Source: Selaginella tamariscina
Lineage: Eukaryota; Streptophyta; Lycopodiopsida; Selaginellales; Selaginellaceae
Reading direction: 5' to 3'
DNA length: 64,000 bases
NCBI GenBank assembly: GCA_003024785.1
Contig: PUQB01000045.1
Location: 845,265 to 909,264, forward strand
Part shown: positions 44,999 through 59,741 of the stretch, one piece after another
Layout: each line of letters begins with the position of its first letter
How positions within the stretch are numbered: the first letter of the stretch is position 1
Made by a program: the position numbers and the translations under genes
Notes under the pieces: generated by a model
What the model was told of the DNA's origin: nothing
Seen by the model: the letters and a program-made list of their open reading frames with translations, nothing else
The model's database searches: none

Positions 44999-46559
44999 TT
45001 TGCATGTAGATATAATACATAGCTTTTTGATTACAGGTTTCGTAATCTGTTGGCTGAAGCGGATTTAGGTTTGAACCATCATGGGTTAGCATATTGAGCG
45101 GAACAGATGAAGGATCATTTCAATGGGTAAGCTCTCCTGAATCATGCGTGTGGAGAAACAAAATATGGTCTAATATGCATGTTAAATTGTTCAGATTACC
45201 ACAAACTATTTGCTTGGTCTTTTGGGAAGGATTACTCTCAAACAGTTGGAATTGTCGACCTTGGAGGTGGCTCTGTTCAAATGGCTTATGCAATCTCAGA
45301 GGAAGATGCAGCAAAAGCTCCACTAGCAGAATCTGGAGAAGATGCATATATAAAGCCTTTGAATCTCTTAGGAAGAACATATCAAGTATATGTTCACAGG
45401 TACGTTTCACATGTGTGTACATATGCATATGCTGAGTTTATGTTTATTGTGTATAGTTACTTGCATTTTGGTCTGTTAGCAGCTCGAGCTGAGGTTCTGA
45501 AGCTTGTGAAGAACGACCCTGGTTGTCCTTGTGTTACCTCTCCCTTCGAAGGTATGTACACACACAACTGTGACTAACCAATTGAGTTAGACACACCTGT
45601 TACGTGTATTATGAATGAGGTTTTTTGTCAACAGGTCAGTACAAGTATGGAGAGGAGACTTTAGATGCTGTTGCTCTTAAGGAAGGTGCTGATGCAGAGA
45701 AATGTACTGATCTCTTTGTAGAAGCACTTGAAGTGAATAAAACTTGCAACTATCTCAAGTGCACATTCAGTGGCATCTGGAATGGTGGTGGTGGTGCTGG
45801 ACAGAGCAAGCTATTTGTGGCATCGTTTTTCTTTGACCGAGCTGCACAGGTGCGTGTGTATTAGAGAGAGAGTAAATACAGCAAATTATACGGTAATTAA
45901 TGATTCTTCCTACAGGTTGGGATTATTAAGGACCCTGATGTAAGAAGAGCAGTTGTCAAGCCAAAGGACTACAAGAAGGCTGCTAAATCAGTTTGTTCAA
46001 CAAACTATAACGACATCGCAAAGAAGTTCCCACGGGTGGACAAACTGGACTACCCCTACATCTGCATGGACCTCGTTTATCAATACACACTTTAGTCACA
46101 GGATTTGGTAAGTCAGCTAACATATAGTTACATATACTGTATATATGCATACCTACAAACACACGTGTGTGTGCGTGCGCGTTTGTGTGTTATAATATAC
46201 ATAGAGCATGGCAAGTATATTTATAGCATATACTTATATGTATAAAACATGTCATGTATCTTTATCTATGTTCATACATCCTAGTGAGAATAACGTAGAA
46301 TACGAGATCATTTATATAATAAACAAAATGCTGTATATGTACGTACAAACAATTGTATATGTATGTATATATGCAACATTGTAGAGAGAAAACGCTAAGG
46401 CTGTCTTGCTTTGTAGGGATTGATCAGGACCAGAAACTAACACTGGTGAAAAGAATAAAGTACAAAGGGCATGAAGTGGAAGCGGCATGGCCACTTGGCA
46501 GTGCAATAGAGGTTGTTTCTGGGCCAAGCCCTCCGACGACGCATTTGGTGTCGCACTGA
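44188..46559 (+). CDS. Apyrase (GDA1/CD39 nucleoside-triphosphatase)
   Basis: Hydrolyses NTPs and NDPs in the Golgi lumen or extracellular space. An N-terminal anchor ([19 protein letters not shown]) precedes the apyrase conserved regions: [30 protein letters not shown] and [13 protein letters not shown]. Exons: to 44488, 44579-44707, 44841-44897, 45037-45126, 45195-45399, 45457-45551, 45635-45849, 45916-46107 and 46417-46559. The last exon encodes [12 protein letters not shown], the usual C-terminal motif. One-base losses occur near 45070, 45225 and 46091. The start is either the ATG at 44188 (needs one C near 44200) or the ATG at 44225, just before the anchor. Confidence 0.88.
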
Positions 46560-46897
46560 GGTCATTCTTTAAATGCACGGAAAAAATATTTAATTCTTTT
46601 ATATGTTGCGTTCTTCAGGATATGAAGAAACGTATTACAGAAGATTCTCGATTTGAGTTGTAAGAAGCACAGGTAATTTCTTGTGCTCATTTTATTATTT
46701 ATTAATTGAATTGTTTATGTTAATATTTTATATTTAAGTTATATATACACGTAAGGTAAAGATACATACATTTAACATGTTGTTGCACCAAACAGCAGAA
46801 GGTTAATAATAATGACCTCAGGTTGGTTAGCTAACACACACACACACACAGAGTTAGTTTAATTTAATTAATATGTTTTGGTACAATTTAAACTTGA
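46560..46897. other. Convergent intergenic region
   Basis: The 3' flanks of apyrase (+) and the LIR1-like gene (-). It is AT-rich with a CA tract at 46832-46850. No gene. Confidence 0.5.
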
Positions 46898-48617
46898 TTA
46901 CTTTGATGAAACCTTGTCTGGGAAGACCCCTTTCTGATACTCAGGCTCACAGAACTCTCCACCAAGTTCATCACAGGCTTCTCCAGGGAACACACTGGTA
47001 ATTCGTGTAAGTATATGCTTTATATATGTATAATATATATGTGTGTGTTATAACTCATTAGTTATTTCATTTATTTTTAATTAAAAACTATTTTTAGCTT
47101 ACGTTTTTTGTTCTTTGTAGTCGACGTAATCTCGGTCTTGCTGTTGTTTTGCTGCCGTTGGGGCTTCTCTGGTGCCGGTTTGGGTTTTACTTCTTCACCG
47201 AAGCCTTCTTTTGGGGTTCCGACCTCCTCATTTGCTTCGGCTGGAAATACACTGCAAAGGTTTGCTAACCTTATATTTTATTTAGAAGAAAGATATTATA
47301 CATGCCATAATGTCATGGATTTGCACGTGTGTGTGTGTGGTGTGAGAGAGAGAGAGAGACAAAGAGATATTGCATATAAGAAGTTAGATGGTGATATTGC
47401 TACTTGCTTTTATCTTATGTGCATAGGAATTCAGAGTTATCATTGTGTGTGTGTGAACAAGAAGCTGTAGACCTTATGATATAATTGAAGAGACCATATA
47501 TCTGGTACATTATATTTCAGTATATACATATGTGTGTGTGTGTGTATAGAGAGAGAGATGTTTTATTTGTATCAGATACAAAATTAAACTTCAAGATCTA
47601 TAAATGCATATGCTATTTATATTCCCCTCTTTTAGACATACTCTACATGGTGTTACTACATTCACGAACAAGCACTTTGCACGCACACACGCACGCACAC
47701 GCACACGTGTGTGCAGGTGCATGGATTTGCATGTGTGTGTGTGTGATATTATGAAGAGATAGATATTGCATATAAGATGAGTTAGATGATATTGCTCATA
47801 TATATAACACAACACACACACATACAATGACTAATGCGCAACTCTAAATTCGTGTGTGTGTGATATCATTAATACAGAGACACAGGACATACTCTACATG
47901 GTGTTACTACATTGACGAACAAGCGTGCGTGTGTGTACGTGCAGATTACTTACGATTTCTCGCCCTCGTAGGAAACATAAGCTTCTTTATCATCTGGTTG
48001 TGCCTTGAACTGAAAAGATTGGGATTTGGGCTGGTATTGAACAATGGGAAATTCATCGCCCTCGTGGGTTGCAAATGGTACACAGGGAGGGTCCCCATCT
48101 GAATGCCTGTGGTGAATGGCATTGTGAACTTGTGTTGATGCACTGCTGAACACTCAAGTATGTAGAGATATTAGGTGCTACGTGTCGATAGGACAGCGCT
48201 TGTTATTATTGCTCATTTAACTTATAATTAAGTTAAGTATTTGTTAAAATTCTTTTTATTTTACTCTCTATTCAGGTATTTTATTTTATTTATTTTACAT
48301 ATTATTATGTAAATATTAAATTGTCTCATTGTGTGTATATATATACGGTAAGTCGTGTATTGAACTTCTTATATGAGCTATTAACATTATTTAAATAATA
48401 CGGTATGGGATATTCATTTAATTCATTTAATTTAAACTAGTGAATCAGATTAATTTTCCATTTAAATTATTACTTAGATAATGTTCTAAAAATAAATAAA
48501 AATTTTACGGCATATTTTTAATTCGAAATACACTTTACTTTTTATTTGATAATTTAATTAATTTTAATATGACCCACAGACTATTGCGGAATATTTGGGG
48601 AACGCTCATACACACTG

Positions 48618-48649
<32 letters not shown>

Positions 48650-48827
48650 GCACACGCACGCACGCTCGAGCGTATAATATAGAAAGAGCACAATTTATTA
48701 CTTCTCTCAAAATTGCAAAATGAATTCATGGTCTCTGCTTCCTATATCCCTCTTGTGTGGTTAAAGGACAACTCGAATAATAATAGTACCTTGCGTAAGT
48801 GCTACAAGAGCTCTTCAGATCCTGCAT
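46898..48827 (-). CDS. LIR1-like light-regulated protein
   Basis: Exons 48790-48827, 47954-48145, 47126-47251 and 46898-46994 join in perfect phase (2, 2, 2) and need no correction, giving 150 residues. The C-terminal two exons each start with the LIR1-type repeat: VFPAEANEEVG and VFPGEACDELGGEFCEPEYQKGV. In angiosperms LIR1 is a plastid protein that attaches FNR to the thylakoid. The middle exon (DGDPPCVPFATHEGDEF and so on) is less familiar. The first exon (MQDLKSSCSTYA) is the weakest part: it is in frame with upstream sequence, so a different start or read-through from the phosphatase gene cannot be excluded. Confidence 0.65.
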
Positions 48828-48911
48828 GTTGGGGACTTTGTAGACACACACGTACACACACACAACACCCCACCCACACGCACGCACAACCACACGTGCA
48901 TATGTGCCCAC

Positions 48912-51072
<2,161 letters not shown>

Positions 51073-51747
51073 ATCCTTGTGTATATTCAAACTCCTGTGT
51101 GTATATGTACTCAAACGCCCTGTGTATATGTTTGTAGACTTGGAAACAAACACACAACAGTGGTTTATTCAAGGACACAAAGGGAAATAAATGATAATAT
51201 AAAATAATTATAAAATAAAAAATTAAATTGAAAAGCAGACATGTACCACGTTAGGAATCTGTCCCCTGTTTGTAGTTTAGCCCTACGTCGGTCCCACGTC
51301 AAGTATATATCAGCATCTTCCACTGCTCATATGGATTAGAAATTGTATCTTATTATCTTATTTTACCTTGATGTTAAATGTAAACTTATTATTCTAGTTA
51401 TAAAATTTATCATATTGATACATTATCTAAGTAACAAGGCTACACACGTGCATAAAGGATAAGAATGTCAAGCACACTACCTAGAGTATAAAATTCAACT
51501 TTACAAGTTGACAGACAGTAATAATTAATTAAATATAGCTTTCGTATTCATCATGTGCATAAAGATATATAAGTACAACAAGAAGAATTATAAATTAAGT
51601 ATAATAATATGACAATAACTTAATAACTAACAACTTATTTCTTAACATCAAGTTGAATATTCATTAATAATTTGTGCATTAAAATAAAAATAAGTATAAA
51701 CTTAATCTATACATAAGCACATAAGCACATATGCACGCACCTGGATT
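51073..51747. other. Intergenic between phosphatase and WDR91
   Basis: The upstream region of the phosphatase gene. AT-rich. I see no exon-like or transposon sequence. Confidence 0.5.
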
Positions 51748-54218
51748 CTATCCGATGTGAGTGACGTGAATGGAGTGGTCAGCTGATCCCGTTATATACG
51801 CATTTAAATGTGGATGAAAGTCCACGGAAGTTATACAGCCGCCGTGTTCTGGTGTCCTCAAAGCGTTTGGTTTCCCACCGCCAAACTAAACATTTCAATG
51901 TGTCAAACTGATGTCATGCTTATACCTCCGAGTTATTAAATATATATTAAATAACATTAGTCTCTAATAGCTTTAAATACACCAATGCAATTAAAAATAA
52001 TTAATTAATTAATAGTTAATAGCAAATATATATAAATAATACACTTACATTGAACAAGGTGCGTATTGCAAGTTCGAAGTGAGCAGCAAACTATTTCCAT
52101 CAGATGCCAATGCCATCTCATGTCTAGGCAGTTTTAATCCGTCTCCAGCGGTAAACCTTTAACACAGTAAAATGGTTACATATACATTTACCACACACAT
52201 AAATACATATTGACAAGCTTCATACTTGTTTGCATTGTAAGATTGCAAAATCTGGCCCTGGTTATGTAAGCTCCATTCAAATACCTACAGTAAACAAAAA
52301 TAAAATATGATATACGGATAAAAATCATATATTGTTTCTAGGTATTAAAAATTATTATACCTCTCATCTGATCCCATTGTAAAGATACTCGTCTGATTAG
52401 GTGCAAATCTAACACAGTTTTACAGAACCATCGTGTGCTGGCCATCCGTGATTGGAAGGCAACCATTCATGTCTATTGTTGTTAAGAAAAGACCATCTTT
52501 TGCGTGAGTGTGTGTGTGTGAACTTAAATTATATATATAATAAAATAAAATAAATAAACTCAATCAAGGATACCAAAAAGGCGAATTACACCATCATCTG
52601 CTGCAGCTGCAACCATTTTGCCGTTGTGATTAAAGCAAATAGATTTTATAACAGGGGGATCTTCACCGAGTGGCAAAGCGTTCTACACAAGCAACATACA
52701 TTAGTGTGTGTATGTGTGTGATATAAACATGTGTACATATAAGTATGTATACATACACATGCATATATGCACTCACCACTGCTTTCAAATTTCTCATATT
52801 CCAAACTGTCAATGAACCGAAACCAGCATCCATGCTATTTGTTCTGCATGTTATCCAATTTAGAGATATAATTCATAAACTATAGTATATATTAGTATAA
52901 CAGTTATTATTGTTTGTTGTAACTTTGTAGAGAATTGACATATTGATGGAGCATGCACAATATAATGACTTACCCAATGGAAGATTCAGCTGTAACAAAT
53001 AATGCCTCCGTCGGACTGCATTTGATATCCAGAACTCTGAAAAGATTATATTCAAGCTTATAACAGTTAATATATTATCATGAAATTGACTTACACATAT
53101 AATATATTATAAAACTAAAGAGTATCCAGAGTAAGTACCTCGGAAAAGCTGCATTTGTTGAGAGATCACAAACAACACGTTTAGCATCAACATTCCATGC
53201 CTTTATACCTCGTTCTGATGTTCCCAGCATTAATGAAACAGAATTTAATAATCTCTCTCTCTCTATCTCTCTCTCTCTCTCTCTCTCCACACACACACAC
53301 ACACCATATGCTATTACAACAATTATATAATTCTGCCTATCAATGGCTAGTATCATTTTTTGGATTTAGACGGTTGAGATTGAAAAGAATATGCATAAAT
53401 GTTCATCATTTGCATATTATGGCGAATTTGTATTGATTATATCATATATTAAGTGATTTTGGGCCGGTGAATATGTGTTACATTAATTTCTTACCAGCCG
53501 GCCAGATTTATGTTTCCCAGTCCAAAGACATTATCTCGGCACCACAATAGATAGTTGCATTTCGAGATGTTGAAGCACTTGAGTCGTACGTCCAAATTCT
53601 GTGATTTACGATATTCGTGTGTTTTTATACATAGAATATTTATAATTATGAACAGGAATACATGCATACGTCATCACAAAAGAATATAATGCACATACAT
53701 ATATACCTACAGCCTACATACATGGTTAAACACACACCACACACACAGAGAAAATATGAGTCTGAAGGGGTACCTGACAGTTCCGTTCAACAGAAGCACT
53801 TGCTATGTTATATCCCGTCGGAGAGTAACGGCACCTAGTAAATAGGACTTGTATGGCCTGAGAAGCTTTCCTGTATAAGAAAATGCAAAAATTCTTCAAC
53901 ACACGCACATAAATAGCACAGATGCATACAAATACACATACATACGTACGTACGTACATATATCACTATACAAGTGATATCTGTACATATGCTCACCATC
54001 CCACCTGAGACGCCACAGTAACTTCTGTGAAATCATCTTCGCTTGGCCAGGCAGCATCTTCAACTGAAAAGCTTTGATGAATCATAACCGAGTGATGGAA
54101 AACAGATATGTATGGAAACTACATATGATTGTACTACCGGAGATTTATCTACATTCATATAAGTAAACGTAGTAGAAATTGGATAATTTCCTGTCTAATC
54201 TGTTAGCTCGGAATGCAC

Positions 54219-54263
<45 letters not shown>

Positions 54264-55715
54264 CCTACGTCACGATCCCCTTGAAATTTATCAGATGTGA
54301 TCACATCTGATGGACCAGAAGTCGTCTCCGCAGCCAATCCCGACTCGCGGTCATCGGAAGTCAACGACTTTGACTCAGGTTGACTATCTGATTGGATGAT
54401 GGTAAGAGCACTGTCCAGTAATCAAAGTAACAAAGTAAGTGTGTGTGTGTGTAGAAATGCGTCTGTATATATAGAATTCATGAGTGTCACGGCATTCCAT
54501 CAAGAGGCACGTATACACATAAAAATATCATAGAGTACCCACACACGTACACATAGGCACACAGACATGTATGTACCTTCTTAGCCGGGAAATCTCCTCC
54601 TCTTTGCATTGTAGCCGTGGACTCCAGAAAACTGCATTTCTCTCGGCATTCAGCTAACTCTTGCTTTACAGCCTTGTAGTTTGTTCTTCTAGATACCAGC
54701 TTCAATAAAGCAGGCTTACGTAAGAATGTCAAAGATAAACACCAATAAGATATAGGTATGTATGTCATAGTTATTATGCAAGTGAACATCTGTTGATGAA
54801 TACATCCACAACGCACAAACAGTTATCAAGGATATGAGTTTCCGTCAAGCAGCTGGCACAGGAAATTGCGAAAGGAGATAATGAGTGTCTCAAGCCATTC
54901 CTTGGTGAAATACACTTGAAAACGAGGATCCAAGCTAGGATTCTTCAAAATAAGGCAGTGCTGCAATAAATATTTTCAAAATTATGTATATAAATGCTGT
55001 GTATGCATGTGTGTGTGTGTGTGTGTGTTGCGTGCATGTCTCACATTTTATGGCTAATGAATTAACACATATACACAATATCGATTAATACATACATCTA
55101 GAAAGTCTACCATGTAAGGAGACAGAGAATTTTGGTATTATTATGTGTACATATAAGTGATTATATAGATATACAATGCAGGTGCTTGTGTGTATGTATG
55201 TACATATATGTATATATATGACAGAAGATAGACATATCCATAACTGTGTACAAGAAGTGGCACACACACACCACACACGCAATATATATATATGAACCAA
55301 CCAAACCAGGCTTGCCAATCTTCTCCACCATGTAGAAGCGAGTCGCCATACTTCTCAAAACTTTAAAACACGATCAACACGCCCCTTTTGGAGAGCATTA
55401 ACAAGATAGAACTTGCGAAGCGCCGTTTCTATCTTGCTTGCGGCAGTTTGAGCGTATGAATCCGAAGGGAACATTAACGTACGCCTCAGCAGTCCCATGA
55501 AATCCACCAGCTTCTCTATCTCGTACCTAGCAATGTATACATAAACACACACGCACACACACACACACATACACGTACCTGGGAATGTATGAATCGAATA
55601 CGATCTGCATTATCTTGTCTACCTGGTATCCCTGTGTTGAATCTGCGGCAAGCTCCACTTCAAATGAACGCAGCGTCTGTGTAAATCCCCTAAACAACAG
55701 GAATTCCCGCACCAT
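51748..55715 (-). CDS. WDR91-like WD40 protein
   Basis: The N-terminus (55579-55715) reads MVREFLLFRGFTQTLRSFE, QVDKIMQIV, then EIEKLVDFMGLLRRTL, IETALRKFYLVNALQKGR (to about 55307) and NPSLDPRFQVYFTKEWLETLIISFRNF (about 54838-54962). This is the LisH/CTLH-like front of WDR91, a Rab7/PI3K regulator of endosome maturation in animals. A coiled coil (KQELAECREKCSFLE) and an acidic linker follow. The WD40 repeats then come on small exons: RYSPTGYNIASASVERN, ERGIKAWNVDAKRVV, SICFNHNGKMVAAAADDGVIRLF, RHEMALASDGNSLLL and GGCITSVDFHPHLNAYITGSADHSIHV, stop TAG 51748. Exons are interrupted by CA and CT tracts. The start may lie a little upstream of 55715 (an in-frame stop precedes G-L-H-R-D-G-Y-I-R-Q). 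Confidence 0.8.
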
Positions 55716-55749
55716 CGCCTCCGCATTCCTCTGCCTGATGTATCCATCT

Positions 55750-57895
55750 CTATGTAAACCCTAAAAACAGAGCACCTGTCTTAGGTCAACAGATTCGGAC
55801 ATATTCTACGAATCTTTTTTGCCCTTATTACTCGAGATTAGGGAGCGATGGAGAACAAGGTTAACGGAGAGAGCGAGAGAGAGAGAGATGTGCGTGCGTG
55901 CGTGCGTCCGTGCGCGTATGTGATAGATTTCTTGCGTACATCCAGTCTATTTTAAAATCCTTCCACAATGGTAAATTACACACACACACACACACATACA
56001 TACATAGAATGTATATGTGTGTGTGTGTGTGTGTATACCTGCAGGAGTTCATGAAATTAAAATGCACTCTAGTCCTGGATTAATAAGTTAACTAACTGTC
56101 AAAGGATCGAACACTCAAGACTAGAGGAAACACTGTGTGTGTGTGTGCGAGAGAGAGAGAGAGAGAGTTTATCTTGTTACAATATATCACATATATGTAC
56201 TGTATATATACTGTTACAGAGAATGCCATTTGTAATGCAAGCTTTAGCAGACGAGCTCATGGAAGTATACTATTCACTTCAGCTTTTGAACCAGGTACTT
56301 AAAATTAACATAATAGTAATACTAAATTAAATATTAATATTAATCTTCTCCAACACCAGGTTTGTACCAGAGTGTGTGTGTCTGATAATATATACGTACA
56401 TGCATATATTTATACGTGTATGCGATGCTTACATGTATTCTATTATGTCTCACTCACACTCACTTATAATTGTTTTGATAGATATATATATATATACACA
56501 CACACGTGCACACGCATGCTTATATATTATATATGTGTTTATGGATTTTCATATCATACACACGCAGAGTTAGCCAACCATTTGTATATGAACTGTAGAT
56601 ATTTTAGTGGAATTAAATTTGTTTCTACGTACGTATATATGTATGATATACGCTTTAATCACAGAGTATAATATGCCTATGTGTGTACGTATGTATGTAC
56701 GCCCCTACAAATATTTTTAAATAGGAATATATTTAGGTTTATTTGCACATGGTATACAGTATAAGAGTCACATGTTATATTTATACGTTTACTCTCAAAA
56801 TGTATGTGTGTGTGTGTTAATGATATGTAGTGTATACATCTCTCAAACTCGATGCAACGCAACCAGCACAGAATCTATACAGTATATGCATAGTCATACA
56901 TATACAAACATAACATACAACACACACAACTCCATATTTGCTATGATTATCTCTCTCTATATATGTGTGTGTGAGAGAGGAGAGAGAGGTATGAATATAT
57001 ATATATATCCGCTAAATTTCAACACATTTCTTCCTGCCCCTGGGTGGGTGTATATATATATATTATATATATATGTACATACACAATGGCATAATATGTT
57101 TTTACAAATTATGTATAAATACATGTGAAATTTAATAAAGGGAAACTTATCATATTTACATATATATACCCTTACAAATTTTATATTTACATATATACTC
57201 TTTAAACTTCAATTTAAAACTTTATAAATTTCAAAATTAAAAATTAAAAAACATTTTTAAAAAATCAATAAAATTTTATAATTAATTTGTATTTTATTAT
57301 ATTCCAAAATACCTATTAAACATATATATCACAATATAATATAATTATTTTTAAAAATATTCTATTTTTTATTATGACAATTTTTGAACATTTAACACTT
57401 AATAAACTTCATTTGTAATATATTATGAATTGAAAATATATATTTTAGTTAATATTGTTATTTGAAAAATCAAGATATTATGATTGAAGTTTTTCAATAT
57501 ATATATATATACACATACATTTACTACTTTTAGAAGGTTATATATGTAAATATAAAATTTTGAAGAATATATATATGTAAATATGATAATTTCAAGGATA
57601 TAAATATAAATTTTCCTTGAATTAAACGGTACAAGGTTGAATACTCTTTTACCAATCAAAAAGAATCTTTTAAAATATATAAAAAGTATTTAAATATTAA
57701 AATGCTGGATTTTTAAAATATTGAAATTACATATTTAAAATTAATTAAATTAAATTAAATTAATTAATAAAAATTAAATAAACCTGTCTCCTTGATGTCA
57801 TGTGTTTGCAAACGTGTCTTACAAACATCCGCGAAAACATGCAAACGCATTCTCTTGTGTGTAATATAAGTGACTCTCTCTCAATCTTCTTTATT

Positions 57896-57929
<34 letters not shown>

Positions 57930-58101
57930 TTGATTGTTTGAATAGTGTTGTGATAACTTCAAGTTACTGTGTGTGTTCTCCCTCTCTTTAATACATTTAA
58001 GAAGATCTAATACACATATATAGAAGGCGTTGTTTAGGTTCTTTTATAAAATAGCCTTTCTTCCATATATATATAAGGTTATTAATTTAAAGGATTCAAC
58101 T
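55750..58101. other. AT-rich, microsatellite-dense intergenic region
   Basis: Contains GT/CA, GA and TA microsatellites (e.g. 55867-55890, 55979-56035, 56150-56168) and long A/T stretches (57130-57790). Apart from one exon-like segment at 56220-56294, nothing codes. Confidence 0.6.
56220..56294 (+). other. Orphan exon-like segment
   Basis: 75 bp open in one frame (MPFVMQALADELMEVYYSL), bounded by an acceptor (TTACAG) and a donor (CAG|GTACTT). No neighbouring exon was found and no family recognised. Confidence 0.35.
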
Positions 58102-58972
58102 ATGAGTGAGCTCATCCCAGGTCTGCCCGACGATGTCCTTAAACATGAGATCATACCACGGGTGCCATGGTACACAAGACCATTGCTTAGATGCGTTTCC
58201 AGTTCCTGGTGTTGGGCGCTCAAAGATCCAGAAGAATATGTTAAATCCACTAGAAGGCACCACCACTTACAAACAGGGTCTCTTTCTTGCTGTCCACAAG
58301 AAGATTAGGCGGATCGAAGAAGATGCACTCGATAACAGTTTGATGTTCTTTAACGGATTTAAATGGTACTCCATTCCACACCCACCTTATCGATATCAAT
58401 ATGATTCCGATCATTCGTACATGTACAAGGAAGGAATTCTATATCTAACCACTAAAAGGAAGTTAGAAAGCGAGCACATCTGTCTGTACAAGCTCGATAT
58501 TGCATCTGGGTCTTGGTGGCAAGCCTTGGAGAACACCCCCAGACTTCTACCACAGTTGGTAGACTTGAGGATTACTTCGGAAGGCGTGATTCATGTGTTG
58601 GATGGCAAGGTAGTGTTGGAACTCGAACGACACGATTGCTTGAGAGTAACCAGGAATTCCATTGTTAGCTATGTGAAAATACCGGCATCTATGAGGTCTG
58701 TGGAGATCGAACGGATACAAGCATTCAGTAGTCACAGGGATGGAAGGGGAAAAGAGCATGTATATGCACTCTTGTATGGTGTAGATATGTCGAGGAAGAT
58801 ATGGCGAGGCACTTTCCACGATGATGACTTGTATGGTGTAGATATGTCGGGGGAGATATGGCGAGGCATTTTCCATGATGATGACTTGGTCTGGACTCCT
58901 GTCCCAGACCCACCAGCTAATCTACAAGGCCGGTATGCTTACAATGATATGGAACTAATTAGTTTTGGATAA
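58102..58972 (+). CDS. F-box protein with kelch-like C-terminus
   Basis: The start MSELIPGLPDDVLKHEIIPRV..RCVSSSWCWALKDPEEY is an F-box of the F-box/kelch type, so an SCF substrate adaptor is likely. After about residue 50 the frame shifts by one base (near 58240) and continues uninterrupted to TAA 58970: TYKQGLFLAVHKKIRRIEE, YSIPHPPYRYQYDSDHSYMYKEGILYL and SGSWWQALENTPRLL, kelch-like beta segments with weak consensus. The protein contains a recent 19-residue tandem duplication (58772-58885). Single exon. Its substrate is unknown. Confidence 0.75.
58772..58885 (+). repeat. 57-bp in-frame tandem duplication in F-box gene
   Basis: Two copies (58772-58828 and 58829-58885) encode LYGVDMSRKIWRGTFHDDD and LYGVDMSGEIWRGIFHDDD. 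They differ at a handful of bases. Confidence 0.9.
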
Positions 58973-59505
58973 ATATAACTTAATGACAATTGCTTAACCA
59001 TGCACAAGATCAAGCAGTCCACATATACACAAACTGGCCATGTTATATATAAATCAGTCTTCCGTCGGATGGAAGGATCGACGGCCCACAATTCGAACTA
59101 CAATTCGCTAGGAGGGTACCGGTTCTTCTATCTAGATGACAATCTATCTATCTCTTTTTTGTTATCTTTTTCCTTCTACACAACTATCTTGGCCAAATCT
59201 TTAACTACTGTGTATGTTAACAACAAAGCAATGATCCGCTGCTTTCTTGGCCTTTTGTTGTTGTTGTCATTTGCTTTATTCATTCCTCACCCTCTTCCGA
59301 GCTTGACTCTGAAGACTCATCTTCACTGTCAACTAGCCTAGGATCTAGTCTTAATACTGGGTATGTCTTCAGCATTGTATAGCGTGACGTCTAGCCCAGT
59401 GTTACATTTTCATGTGACACTGCCCTTTCCACAATGTGGACTATCATGCCGTAGCCCTTACATCTCTACGTACTTTCCACCGGTGGTGACTTCTATGAGA
59501 CAATT
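58973..59505. other. Intergenic, no gene recognised
   Basis: Contains short open frames only. Part of 59230-59500 is probably non-coding flank of the copia fragment. Confidence 0.4.
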
Positions 59506-59717
59506 CCACCGTGGTCAAGCTTGCAGCTTATGGACGTGACTATAGCATTCCTAAATAGTGACTTGAAGGAGGAAGTCTACATTGGTCGAAAGCACTTGGT
59601 GTGCAAGCTAAAGAAGGCCCTCTACAGCCTAAAGCAGTTGCCCATGCGAGAGTCTCTCAGCAGAGCAGACACCAACGTGTACATCAAGCGAGTGGGAGCT
59701 CTCACATATATAATGTG
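59506..59717 (+). mobile_element. Copia reverse-transcriptase fragment
   Basis: QLMDVTIAFLNSDLKEEVYIG and VCKLKKALYSLKQLP match the copia RT motif (QMDVKTAFLNG.LEEEVYM..VCKLKKALYGLKQ). Only about 60 codons remain, with no LTR nearby. It ends 25 bp before the PPR start. Confidence 0.75.
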
Positions 59718-59741
59718 ATATATGACCCATGTTTGTAGTTC

